Below are positions 1 to 8,066 of a DNA stretch of 34,540 nucleotides, piece after piece (the stretch's first letter is position 1; each line of letters starts with the position of its first letter). Under the pieces are notes generated by a model. It was not told where the DNA came from, did not search any database, and worked only from the letters and a program-made list of their open reading frames with translations. The stretch comes from Verrucomicrobiales bacterium. GTDB lineage: Bacteria; Verrucomicrobiota; Verrucomicrobiia; Verrucomicrobiales; V1-33. Location: positions 181,296 to 215,835 of the forward strand of contig JAQGPJ010000079.1 of assembly GCA_028293125.1 (NCBI GenBank). The letters are read 5' to 3'. Both the position numbers and the translations under genes were made by a program.

Positions 1-585
1 GGGAAAAACGTTGCCCAGGTGCTGTTTCACGGTTTTTTCGCTGATGTCGAGGATGAGGGCGACATCACCGTTGCTTTTCCCCTGCGCCACCCACAGCAGC
101 ACCTCCGCCTCGCGGGCGGTCAGGCCCAGCGCGTTCTGCAGAGGCAGGGGAGAACTGTAGTCGGGTAGAAAACCAGTGTGTGCCCCGGCTGCGGCCACAC
201 GCTCCTCCAGCGCCTGCGCGCGCTCCAGGCGCACCTGCACCGCCGCCAGCAGGTCATCACGCATGACGGGTTTGGTGAGGTAATCGTCCGCTCCGAAGTT
301 CATGCCGATGCGCAGGTCCGCTTTGTCGCTCCGGGCGGTCAGAAAAATAAAAGGAACGGAGGCGTGCTCCGGCTCCGCGCGCAGGGTCTGCACCACGGCA
401 TAGCCGTCCATCTCCGGCATCATCACATCGCACAGGATCAGATCCGGGCGCTGGCTGCGGGCCGCCTCCAGGCCGGTGCGGCCGTTGTCCGCGGTCAGCA
501 CCTCAAAACCCTCCATTTCCAGCATCAGCGCCACGTTGCGCCGCATGGCGGCCTGATCCTCGATCACAAGAATTCTCTTTTTCAT
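1..585 (-). CDS. Response regulator, receiver plus LuxR/NarL-type HTH (partial, cut by window edge)
   Basis: Only the first 195 residues are present; the gene continues beyond the left edge. The receiver domain spans roughly residues 4-120: acidic pair E9/D10, phospho-acceptor D53 in CDVMMPEMDG, T83 and K105 in LTKP. After a ~30-residue linker a helix-turn-helix begins near residue 154 (LTAREAEVLLWVAQGKSN, then SEKTVKQHL), which is the NarL/FixJ/LuxR pattern, so this is probably a DNA-binding transcription regulator controlled by phosphorylation. The ATG at 585 has an AAAGGA Shine-Dalgarno at 591-596, one of the few clear ones in this window. The histidine kinase at 1141-3441 lies upstream on the same strand with only an oppositely oriented globin between them, so it is the likely partner (inference). 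Confidence 0.93.
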   Translation of the reverse strand, partial: MKKRILVIEDQAAMRRNVALMLEMEGFEVLTADNGRTGLEAARSQRPDLILCDVMMPEMDGYAVVQTLRAEPEHASVPFIFLTARSDKADLRIGMNFGADDYLTKPVMRDDLLAAVQVRLERAQALEERVAAAGAHTGFLPDYSSPLPLQNALGLTAREAEVLLWVAQGKSNGDVALILDISEKTVKQHLGNVFP

Positions 586-675
586 GAAGTTCCTTTCTCA
601 GCGCGGGATCCGCCGCTGTCATCCGTCCAAAGTCGGAGTGCGGACCGGTCGGATCCGTGGTTTCATGCCCCCATC
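586..675. promoter_or_regulatory. Shared divergent promoter region of response regulator and globin
   Basis: These 90 bases separate two divergent genes and must hold both start regions unless transcription begins inside coding sequence. Visible elements are GGATCCG at 606-612 and again at 651-657, and an 8-bp palindrome GACCGGTC at 643-650. Direct repeats of this kind could be regulator sites, but this is only a suggestion. Confidence 0.35.
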
Positions 676-1104
676 GTGACTGCTGAGCAATCCTATCTTG
701 TGCGTAAAACCTGGGCGGTGCTGGAGCGGCACCGGGAGGTGACGGCGCTGACGTTTTACCAGCGGCTCTTCACGGCGCATCCGATGCTGCGCCCCCTGTT
801 CAGTCCGGACATTGAGGAGCAGGCGCGGAAGTTCACTCTCATGCTGGGCATGCTCATCAGTCTGCTGGAGCGCCCCGGGGAAATGCAGGGGACGCTGCTG
901 CGGCTGGGGGAGCGTCATGCGGGCTATGGCGTGAGGGACTGTCATTACACGCCGGTGGGCGCGGTGCTGATTGAAACCCTCCAGGAGGTGCTGGGCGCGG
1001 AGTTCACCCCGGACACGCGGGCGGCTTGGACGGCGCTTTACGCTGCGGTGGCGCAGGCCATGCAGGCGGGGGCGGCGCAGGCGGGTGAAAAAGCTTTGAA
1101 GTGA
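676..1104 (+). CDS. Single-domain globin (flavohemoglobin/Vitreoscilla-type globin domain)
   Basis: A 142-residue protein matching the globin domain of flavohemoglobins and Vitreoscilla hemoglobin, without the reductase part. Using the GTG at 676, B10 Tyr is Y28 (LTFYQRLFTAHP), CD1 Phe is F42 (RPLF), distal E7 Gln is Q49 (IEEQARKF) and the proximal F8 His is H81 (LGERHAGYG). The following HYTPVGAVLIETLQEVLG segment is typical of the G helix. Y28/Q49 is the ligand-binding pair used by this family for O2 and NO. The frame is open far upstream, but homology starts just after 676; no ATG is available in frame there and no clear Shine-Dalgarno is seen. It is divergent from the response regulator and convergent with the histidine kinase, suggesting a sensing or NO/O2 detoxification module (inference). 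Confidence 0.88.
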   Translation: MTAEQSYLVRKTWAVLERHREVTALTFYQRLFTAHPMLRPLFSPDIEEQARKFTLMLGMLISLLERPGEMQGTLLRLGERHAGYGVRDCHYTPVGAVLIETLQEVLGAEFTPDTRAAWTALYAAVAQAMQAGAAQAGEKALK

Positions 1105-1140
1105 AATGAAAGGAGAGGGCGTGCGGATTTTGGTCCTCTT

Positions 1141-3441
1141 TCACCCCTCGGCGGCGAAAAGCGGCAGCCGCACCGTGAAGACCGTGCCACCCCCCGGAGC
1201 GCCGGCCACGGAAATCTCCCCGCCATACAGTTCCACGCAGCGTTTCACGATCACCAAGCCCAGACCCGTGCCGGGGATGTCCCCCACATTGGCTCCCCGG
1301 TGGAAGGCGTCAAACACACGCGGCAGATCGCTTTCCGGAATACCCAGCCCATGGTCCCTCACGGTAAAAAGAGCGTCCGACTCTTCCCGCACGGCGGAGA
1401 AAAGCACGGTGCCGCCCTCCGCGGAGTACTTGACGGCGTTGGATAGGAGATTCGAAAAAATATGGCGCAGCAGGGTTTCATCCCCCTCCGCCCCTTTCAA
1501 ATCCCCTTGGGGCTCCCAAAGAACAGGGCAGGGGACGGAAAGCGCGGCGCACAACTCCGCGGTCAGCGCCGCCGCCAGTTGATCCAAGTCCAGCGGCAGG
1601 CGCCGGAAGTCCGCATGGCCGGACTCCGTGCGGCCCAAGGTGAGCACCTGCTCCATCAGCCCGCTCATGCGGCGGGTGGATTCATGAATATCGTCCAGCA
1701 GTTCCTGCCGCTGGCCCACATTTATGCGCTCCGTGTAGTGCCGCAGCAGCTCCACCGCGGACATGATGATGCCCAAGGGGGTGCGGAATTCATGGGAAAC
1801 CAGGCTGACAAACCGGCTTTTCAAATTCACCAGCTCCCGCTCCGTCTGCAGGGCGCGGTCCAGCTCTGTCTGCGTCCTGCGGCGCGCCTCCACTTCCTGG
1901 GAAAGACAGGTGTTGGCGGCGGCTAGCTCCCGCGTGCGGCGCTTGACCAGATAACTCAGGAAGAAAACGCCGCCCAGCCCCGCCGCGGTCACCGCCGCGC
2001 CGGCCCACAGTGCGCGCCGCAGGCCCGGCTGCATCCACAGCGGCGCCGGACCGAGGGACTTCAGCGGGGTGTGCCCGGTCAACTGTAGGTGAAACGCCCC
2101 GCCGCCGCCTTCGCCCGCCATGCCCGGGCGGGGATGGCTCAGGCAGATCCCTGTCAGTTCCAGCAGCGTGCGCGGCGCCAGCGGCGGCTGCGGCGCTCCC
2201 TCCCCCGGCGGCAGCCAAGCCTGAAACAGGGTGTCTCCGGCCTGAACATTGAGCACCCCGCGGCTGCCGCCGGAAAAATCCTCCAGCGTCTCCTGGCTCA
2301 GCACCTGGGCGCGCAGCCGCACGAGCGCGGAGTCAAAAGTTCCGGACACCGCCTTGGGCACGCTGATGGCCACCGGCTCCGGCGGGGGGCCGGACTTCAA
2401 TTTGCGGAACTCCCCATCCAGCAGCACCGGTGCCCCCGGCGCACCCTGCGGCGCACCCGCGCATTCCACCTCATCCCCTGGCTCCAGCGCGGGCTGCTCC
2501 GGGCGCTCATAGCGGAGCACGCGGGCATCCGCGCGCAGCAGGGGCTCCGCGCGCCGCACCTGCACCGGGCCAAAGTCCGTTGTCAGAAACACCCGCCCGT
2601 CCTGCGTGTCCGCCACCACCCGCCCCCGCACCAGCAGGCGCGCATCCGACGCCTCCCTCAGCCGCTTCTCCTCCGTGAGCGGGAGCGGCCGCCCGGCGAA
2701 GGGATCCGCCGCCGGCTGCCGGCGCACGCATTCCGGCCCTATGCCGACCAAGTGAAACCCGATGGGCCGCCGGTTGGCGTCCACATCGGTCCAGCACACG
2801 CCGTCCACCTCCACGGGAGATTCCAGCCACTCCACCGGCAGCCGCCCCTCAGGGAATCCCGTGGACAGGCAGAAGACACGTTGTCCCTGCGCGGCCACGG
2901 ACAGCCCCAGCACGTCCCGGTCGAGGTGCATGTCCCGGATGACGCCCCTGATGCGCACCCAGCGTCCGAAGCCCCGTCCGCGCATCATGTCCGCCACCGG
3001 CAGCGCCATGGGCTCCGGCATGGGGCCGCTCCCGGTGACCGTCACCTCCGCCTTGATGACCTGCGGCGCGAACACCGCGAAGTCCGCCGTTCCGCGCACC
3101 TCCACCAGCGTGCCGGATGGCAGCCCGCCGGCCGGCCAGGCGGAAATCTGCACGATCACCGCGTCCGTCTCATCCTGCACGTAGGCCATCCGCTGGGAGG
3201 ACATGGGCAGGGTGACGATGCCGCGCAGCCTTACGGGAAGCCGCCGTCGCAGCGCCTCCTCCCGCGGCAGCGCCAGCACCTGCGCCGCGGTGGTCAGCTC
3301 CCTCCGCGCCGCGGTGGCGGGCGGTGGCGCGGCCGGCTCCTGAGCCGGGGCCTGGAAAATGGACGCCGCTAAAAGCAGCGCCGTCGGCAGGAGCGGCAGT
3401 GAACGCGGAAGGGCAGGCGGACACGGGCGGGGAGGGGGCAT
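1141..3441 (-). CDS. Membrane sensor histidine kinase with tandem OB-like extracytoplasmic region
   Basis: A 766-residue kinase. An N-terminal hydrophobic stretch (about residues 12-33) looks like a signal sequence, followed by ~440 residues outside the membrane, one transmembrane helix at about 478-499, a short coiled coil, then HisKA and HATPase domains. The phospho-acceptor is H550 in SHEFRTPLG; the N box is HIFSNLLSNAVKYS (N668 region), G1 is DHGLGIP and G2 is GTGLGLVIVK. The extracytoplasmic part repeats beta-rich units beginning with RLRG/RIRG/LVRG/RLRA, resembling OB-like modules. I chose the ATG at 3441 rather than the further upstream start because the signal sequence begins there and GGAAAAA precedes it. 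It probably phosphorylates the regulator at 1-585. The stimulus is unknown. Confidence 0.92.
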   Translation of the reverse strand: MPPPRPCPPALPRSLPLLPTALLLAASIFQAPAQEPAAPPPATAARRELTTAAQVLALPREEALRRRLPVRLRGIVTLPMSSQRMAYVQDETDAVIVQISAWPAGGLPSGTLVEVRGTADFAVFAPQVIKAEVTVTGSGPMPEPMALPVADMMRGRGFGRWVRIRGVIRDMHLDRDVLGLSVAAQGQRVFCLSTGFPEGRLPVEWLESPVEVDGVCWTDVDANRRPIGFHLVGIGPECVRRQPAADPFAGRPLPLTEEKRLREASDARLLVRGRVVADTQDGRVFLTTDFGPVQVRRAEPLLRADARVLRYERPEQPALEPGDEVECAGAPQGAPGAPVLLDGEFRKLKSGPPPEPVAISVPKAVSGTFDSALVRLRAQVLSQETLEDFSGGSRGVLNVQAGDTLFQAWLPPGEGAPQPPLAPRTLLELTGICLSHPRPGMAGEGGGGAFHLQLTGHTPLKSLGPAPLWMQPGLRRALWAGAAVTAAGLGGVFFLSYLVKRRTRELAAANTCLSQEVEARRRTQTELDRALQTERELVNLKSRFVSLVSHEFRTPLGIIMSAVELLRHYTERINVGQRQELLDDIHESTRRMSGLMEQVLTLGRTESGHADFRRLPLDLDQLAAALTAELCAALSVPCPVLWEPQGDLKGAEGDETLLRHIFSNLLSNAVKYSAEGGTVLFSAVREESDALFTVRDHGLGIPESDLPRVFDAFHRGANVGDIPGTGLGLVIVKRCVELYGGEISVAGAPGGGTVFTVRLPLFAAEG

Positions 3442-3550
3442 GATTTTTTCCAAACCTGCGGACAATCCGCCGTCTCCGCCACCTGTAATGTGCCCGCCTC
3501 CGGCCAAAGTTCCGGAGAGAAAACGGTGAGGGGAACGCCGCGGGCTGACA

Positions 3551-3581
3551 TAAAAAAGCCGGAGAGCGCGTGCTCCCCGGC
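3551..3581 (-). terminator. Rho-independent terminator after the VCBS protein gene
   Basis: On the minus strand a 10-bp stem (one mismatch, 4-nt loop) at 3558-3581 is followed by six T residues (AAAAAA at 3552-3557 on the plus strand). It lies 20 bases after the stop of the 3601-6858 gene and upstream of the histidine kinase, so it separates the two transcription units. Confidence 0.85.
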
Positions 3582-3600
3582 CTTGCGGAATGAATGAATG

Positions 3601-6600
3601 TCAGGGGATTTCCTCGGCGAGCAGACGCAGGAAAAGGCGTTTGGTGTTCTGCGGTGTATAGGCGGTCGTGAGGATGTGAGCGGTGACACCGCCGGAGGGA
3701 ACGCTGAAGTCGGGATTCAGTCCCGTCCAGGCACCGCCGCCGGTGCGGCTGGCCAAGCTGGTCCAGTTGTTGAGTCCGGTGGCGGCCTGCACAGTCAGAC
3801 GCACATGGGAGTCGGCCATCGCCTCAATGGCAAGGGTCACGCGGCACTTCACCGGCGCCTGCGCATTTCCCAGCGGCAGCATGGCCAAGGCGTTGGCGGT
3901 GTTGAGGGCGGGCTCGTTTTTGGCGGGGTCCGTGCCCACGGCATATTCCAGAAGATTCGGCACACCGTCGCGGTCAAAGTCGGCTTCGTTGGCGCGGTCC
4001 TCCGTGCCTGCAGGGTTTCCAAAATGCGTCAGGCGCCACTGCTGCAGCGGGGTGTGGTCCGGCTTGACAGTGACCAGCGCGGTGAAGCCCGACCCCTCCA
4101 TCACGGGCACCGTCTCATCCGCGGCGGCACTGTCCAGCACCCGGCCTCTTGAGGAGATCATGGAGACGTAAAAGCGGTTGTTGGAGGCCTGCGCGGCGGT
4201 GGCGGTCAGGGTGAGGCGGATGCCCAGGTGCTGTGTGTCTCCCCCGGCGACTGGGATCAGATTGCCCAGCACCGCGTTGTAATTGATGGCCACCGTGCCG
4301 TCATCCTCCAGCGCCGCCGGCCCCGCCGCGCCAATCACCTTGCTGTCCACCGTCAGCCGGGCGCTGAGAAGCAACTGGCCCAACTCCGTTTTGCTGAGGG
4401 CCGGGCCCGGCTTCCACTGGCCGCTTCCGTTGGGGACCGCTCGGCTGAACCGCAGAGTGGCTCCGGTGAGAGCGGCCTCCTCATCCGCCAGCCATGTGGT
4501 GCCCGGCTCCCCGCTCCGGCCCTGATGAGTGGCTGACACTGTGAGCACCGATGCGCTTTGACCGGCGGCGATCACCGTCTCCGCGGCGCCGGACACTGTG
4601 GCGCGCAGCACGCGGGGGGCGTTTTTCAGGAAATGCACGTGCGTGCCGGTGGCGGCGGCCAGATCCGGAAATCCGTCGCGGTTGAGATCCATCACCTTGA
4701 TGGCCGTGAAGCCTCCGCTGACGCTGTGAAGGTCCTCGCGCTGCCAGCCGTTTTTCCAAGTGAAAAGGCTGATGCCGCCGGCGGTGGCGCAGAGGATATC
4801 ATCGCGCCCGTCGCGGTTCCAGTCCACGGTCTCCAAGGCGCGGATGGCGGAGGGGGCGGCACCGATGCCAAAGGCGCCGGCGGCGCCCGGCACCCAGTAA
4901 ACCAGTTGCCCGTTTCCGTGGACAAACACGAGTTTGTCCACGCCGTCGCCATGCAGTTTCCCCCAGGCCATCACCGGGGAATGAGGGCTGGCGGTGACGG
5001 GATGCTGCAGATCGCACATGCCGGTCCAAGGGCCTTTGAGTTGGAATCCGCGGACGCGCAGCGAACCGCCGGCGGTGCCGAGGCAGAACGGCTCATCGCC
5101 CGGACCGGCGGCCACATTGCGGGTGAGGATCGTCCGCGGCGCGGGCGAGGAGCTGTTCAGGACGTTCTGCCCCAGCCAGGTGTTTCCACTCTGATAGAGC
5201 CAGCGGAGCTGGCCCGTGGAGGCGGAGGAGGTGAGCAGGTCCATGCGGCCGTTGGCGGTGCCGAGCTGGCCGGTGGTGATGAGATTCACGCCCGTCAAAC
5301 CCGTGGCGATGGCTTCGTCCGCCCATGCGAAGGGAGCGGGGCCGTTGTTCATCGCCCGCCGCACCGCTCCGGAGGAGGGCAGAGTGTAGGCGATGTCCGG
5401 CCGCCCGTCGCGGTCCAGGTCCACCACCGTCGCGCCGCCCGGCGCCGCGCCCTGGGTGTTTTTGAAAACCGGCGCGGCCGGCACGCCGTCCTGTTCCCCA
5501 TAGCAGATCCACAGTTTGTTCTGGGAGGGGGTGACGGCCAGCAGATCGTCCAAGCCGTCCCGGTTGAAGTCCGCGCACTGAAGCTGCGTCACTCCCGCAA
5601 GCGGGTGGGTGCCGGAGGAGGCGGGCTGCGCGTCCGCCGCACGGTGATGGGAGCGGTTTTCGAAAAATACAAAACTCCCGTTGTCCATCAGCACCATGAA
5701 ATCCGTGTCGCCGTCCGAGTCGGAGTCCGCGGCCCCCACCTGCATCACCCATGAGGATAATTCCCCCAGGGTCACCGGTTGGCTCCAAGCCCCGTCGCCG
5801 TTGCCCGTGCGCATGACCAGGCTTTTGGCCGAGCCCAGGATGATGTCCATGAATCCGTCGCCGTTGGCGTCGGCGAACACCGATAGGCCGGCGATCACCC
5901 CGGCTCCACTCTCCGGCCAGGTGTGGGGGCCGTTGAAGCCGCCGGCCACGTTTCCGCTTTGGTTGTTCCACGACACGTATTTTGCATTGGCCAGTTCCGT
6001 CCAGCCGTCGCGGTTGAGGTCCACCGGGGTGGTGCCCCAGAACCAGTCGGCTGTGGAGGCGGTGAAGACACCGCTGCCGTTGTTGTCAAACAGGCGCGTG
6101 CTGGGGTGCCACAGCTCATCGTCCCCCCAATGCGCCTGGGCGCTGCACACCAGGTCCAGGTCCCCGTCATTGTCAAAATCACCCGCGCCCAGAGTGGCGT
6201 CGCTTCTGAAGCCGCTGCTTTGCAGCACACTGGCCGCGGCGAATTTTCCGGAGCCGTCATTCCAGCGGACAGCTAGGGAGCCTTTATTGACGGTGCCGGC
6301 CGCATATTCATACTGCAGCAGCGTGGCCATGTCCACATCCCCGTCCCGGTCAAAATCCCCGGCCACCAGCCGGTACTGGATATTGCCGGAGGCAAAGCCC
6401 GGATTGTGCTCGAAATCCAGACGCCAGCCCTGGGTGAAGGTTCCGCCGCCCTGGTTGAGCAGCACCGTCATGGTGAAATACCCGCTCATGCCGCCCCAGG
6501 CGTTGACCCGGAAGATATCCATATCCCCGTCGCCGTCGGCGTCCAGGGGAATGCCTGCGATGGGCTGGATCGTGGCCGGCGTCCACTGCGGCAGGGTATA

Positions 6601-6858
6601 GGATGGCAGGGTGATGGTGCCGCTTTCCGGAAACCGGGAAATCGTCGCGCCGCCGGCGTACCATTGCCGCCGGCCATTGCCCAGAAAGTCCGCCGCCACC
6701 GGCTCCTGGGTGCAGTAAAGGTAACCGCTCTCAGTGTGCAGCGCCGCGGCGGCCAGGCCCCCTGGCACAGGACGCGCCGTGAACGGGGCAGCGGACACGG
6801 ACAGAGGCAGGGACACGGCGCTCAGAGGAAGGCAAAGGAGACGAAGTGTGGTTTTCAT
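3601..6858 (-). CDS. Secreted FG-GAP/VCBS repeat protein
   Basis: A 1085-residue exported protein. Residues 1-24 form a signal peptide (MKTTLRLLCLPLSAV... ending near VSAAP). From about residue 100 to 790 there are around a dozen calcium-binding FG-GAP/VCBS blade motifs, for example DADGDGDMDIF, DFDRDGDVDMA, DFDNDGDLDLV, DANGDGFMDII, DFNRDGLDDLL, DWNRDGRDDIL and DLNRDGFPDLA, which would form one or two beta-propellers. The C-terminal ~125 residues start with DFDRDGVPNLLEYAVGTDP, a segment repeatedly seen at the end of large verrucomicrobial surface proteins. The ATG at 6858 is selected because of the signal peptide; no clear Shine-Dalgarno precedes it. Role: probably cell-surface adhesion or polymer binding; no enzymatic motif is visible. 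Confidence 0.9.
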   Translation of the reverse strand: MKTTLRLLCLPLSAVSLPLSVSAAPFTARPVPGGLAAAALHTESGYLYCTQEPVAADFLGNGRRQWYAGGATISRFPESGTITLPSYTLPQWTPATIQPIAGIPLDADGDGDMDIFRVNAWGGMSGYFTMTVLLNQGGGTFTQGWRLDFEHNPGFASGNIQYRLVAGDFDRDGDVDMATLLQYEYAAGTVNKGSLAVRWNDGSGKFAAASVLQSSGFRSDATLGAGDFDNDGDLDLVCSAQAHWGDDELWHPSTRLFDNNGSGVFTASTADWFWGTTPVDLNRDGWTELANAKYVSWNNQSGNVAGGFNGPHTWPESGAGVIAGLSVFADANGDGFMDIILGSAKSLVMRTGNGDGAWSQPVTLGELSSWVMQVGAADSDSDGDTDFMVLMDNGSFVFFENRSHHRAADAQPASSGTHPLAGVTQLQCADFNRDGLDDLLAVTPSQNKLWICYGEQDGVPAAPVFKNTQGAAPGGATVVDLDRDGRPDIAYTLPSSGAVRRAMNNGPAPFAWADEAIATGLTGVNLITTGQLGTANGRMDLLTSSASTGQLRWLYQSGNTWLGQNVLNSSSPAPRTILTRNVAAGPGDEPFCLGTAGGSLRVRGFQLKGPWTGMCDLQHPVTASPHSPVMAWGKLHGDGVDKLVFVHGNGQLVYWVPGAAGAFGIGAAPSAIRALETVDWNRDGRDDILCATAGGISLFTWKNGWQREDLHSVSGGFTAIKVMDLNRDGFPDLAAATGTHVHFLKNAPRVLRATVSGAAETVIAAGQSASVLTVSATHQGRSGEPGTTWLADEEAALTGATLRFSRAVPNGSGQWKPGPALSKTELGQLLLSARLTVDSKVIGAAGPAALEDDGTVAINYNAVLGNLIPVAGGDTQHLGIRLTLTATAAQASNNRFYVSMISSRGRVLDSAAADETVPVMEGSGFTALVTVKPDHTPLQQWRLTHFGNPAGTEDRANEADFDRDGVPNLLEYAVGTDPAKNEPALNTANALAMLPLGNAQAPVKCRVTLAIEAMADSHVRLTVQAATGLNNWTSLASRTGGGAWTGLNPDFSVPSGGVTAHILTTAYTPQNTKRLFLRLLAEEIP

Positions 6859-7091
6859 GGATGGCGTGTGGTTTGAAATGGAGGGCGGCGGGAGGCCGCG
6901 TCCGCCTCCGGCAGCCGTGCCGTCAGCGGTTCCCACTCATCCGTTCTTTATTGAAAACCGGGTATTGGACTTGCGGTGCAGGACCACCCTCCGGCGGGCG
7001 TTCCGGAACCAGGACTTTGGAAGGAGAGTCGGAGTGCCCTGCGGGTGCTTTCCACCCCCTGCGGCACCTGTTCCCGAACCGCCTCACCACC

Positions 7092-7289
7092 TCAGCGGAA
7101 CCACCGCGCCAGCAGGGAGAACAGCACGCTCAGCAGCAGCATGCTGGTCAGGGGGATCATCATTTTGAAGCCCGGACGATCGATCACGATATCGCCCGGC
7201 AGGCGGAAAAGGGGAATTTTCCCCAGCCACGGCCACGCCAGACCGACAACGATCAGCACCACTCCCAGTATGACCAGTCCCTTGCTCAT
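7092..7289 (-). CDS. DUF2905 small membrane protein
   Basis: A 65-residue protein with two hydrophobic segments (residues 4-20 and about 43-61) around the family signature KIPLFRLPGDIVIDRPGFK. This matches DUF2905, a small inner-membrane family of unknown function, at full usual length. The ATG at 7289 is chosen because the family starts a few residues before the first membrane segment; the upstream open frame lies across an unrelated regulator remnant. No operon partner is evident. Confidence 0.87.
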   Translation of the reverse strand: MSKGLVILGVVLIVVGLAWPWLGKIPLFRLPGDIVIDRPGFKMMIPLTSMLLLSVLFSLLARWFR

Positions 7290-7313
7290 GATGCCGGGAA
7301 TATAACGGCGATC

Positions 7314-7478
7314 CGTCCGCTGTCTTTCCTCGACCGCTGCCGGGGGCTGGACTGCTTCCCGGAAAGCCGCACCTTGGACCAGCACATCGCCCAGCTGCGG
7401 GGAAAGCTGGGCGACGACGCGGGATCGGCAGCTCTCATCGAAACCGTGCGCGGAGTGGGCTGCCGGTTCCGCAGTTAG
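7314..7478 (+). pseudogene. C-terminal remnant of an OmpR-type response regulator (winged HTH)
   Basis: The last ~53 residues before the TAG at 7476-7478 read SRTLDQHIAQLRGKLG, then ALIETVRGVGCRFRS. This is the recognition helix and wing of an OmpR/PhoB-type winged-helix domain (family pattern: sRtvDvHI..LR.KLg...lIeTVrGvGYrF). No receiver domain or start of that gene is found upstream; the sequence before 7314 is unrelated and shared with the DUF2905 gene on the other strand. It is therefore a decayed 3' end, probably left by a deletion or rearrangement. Confidence 0.7.
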
Positions 7479-7492
7479 GATCCCACCGCAAA

Positions 7493-7960
7493 TCACCGGG
7501 GCCCCTGCTCCTTCTTTGAGTCCCGTGCGGAAGGGGGAGGCTGTTCCTGCTCATCCCTCTCACGGAAAGCCGAGACGAGGGTGTGCGTGTCCATGAATTC
7601 ATGGATGCGGCGCACATGGTTTTCAGGCGTGAACTCAAAAAGCTGGACCCACTGATATTGAAAGCCATTGCGTGTGGATTTCACGGTCCCCTCCGTCCTG
7701 CCGAGGACAATCACATGGTCCCGGTCGCTGAAAAACTGGCCAGGGGAAAAGGCGGTGTACACCAGCGCGGGCTCCCGGTCGGCGAGGAACTGGCGGAAGC
7801 CGTCTTTGCCTTCATAAGAGGTCTGCAGGGGCACCCCCGGCAGTTCAGGCAGAATGAAAACCACGTCCTCCGCCAGCAGGCCAAGCAGGGCCTCCATGTC
7901 ACCGCTTCCAAACGCGGAGTAAAGATCCTTCACAACGCTGATATGGGAGTCATTGTCCAT
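7493..7960 (-). CDS. SnoaL-like / NTF2-fold protein
   Basis: A 155-residue protein with the cone-shaped NTF2-like pattern of SnoaL/ketosteroid-isomerase-related proteins (COG3631 type): VKDLYSAFGSGDMEALLGLLAEDVVF near residue 10, GKDGFRQFLADREP in the middle, DHVIVLGRTEGTVKSTRNGF and FTPENHVRRIHEFMDTHTLVSAF at the end, followed by a polar tail. The ATG at 7960 fits the family start; the upstream frame is low-quality sequence. It lies 106 bases downstream of the PQQ-like propeller gene on the same strand. The substrate cannot be told; such proteins are small hydrolases, isomerases or ligand binders. Confidence 0.82.
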   Translation of the reverse strand: MDNDSHISVVKDLYSAFGSGDMEALLGLLAEDVVFILPELPGVPLQTSYEGKDGFRQFLADREPALVYTAFSPGQFFSDRDHVIVLGRTEGTVKSTRNGFQYQWVQLFEFTPENHVRRIHEFMDTHTLVSAFRERDEQEQPPPSARDSKKEQGPR

Positions 7961-8066
7961 GCAGTGTCTTATGCGGAGGCCAGGAGCGTGGTCAATTCTA
8001 TTCGTATGCGGGCAGCGCACAGGTCCACCGCTCCATCCAGTCCATCCAGTAGCGGGGCCGGCCTCA

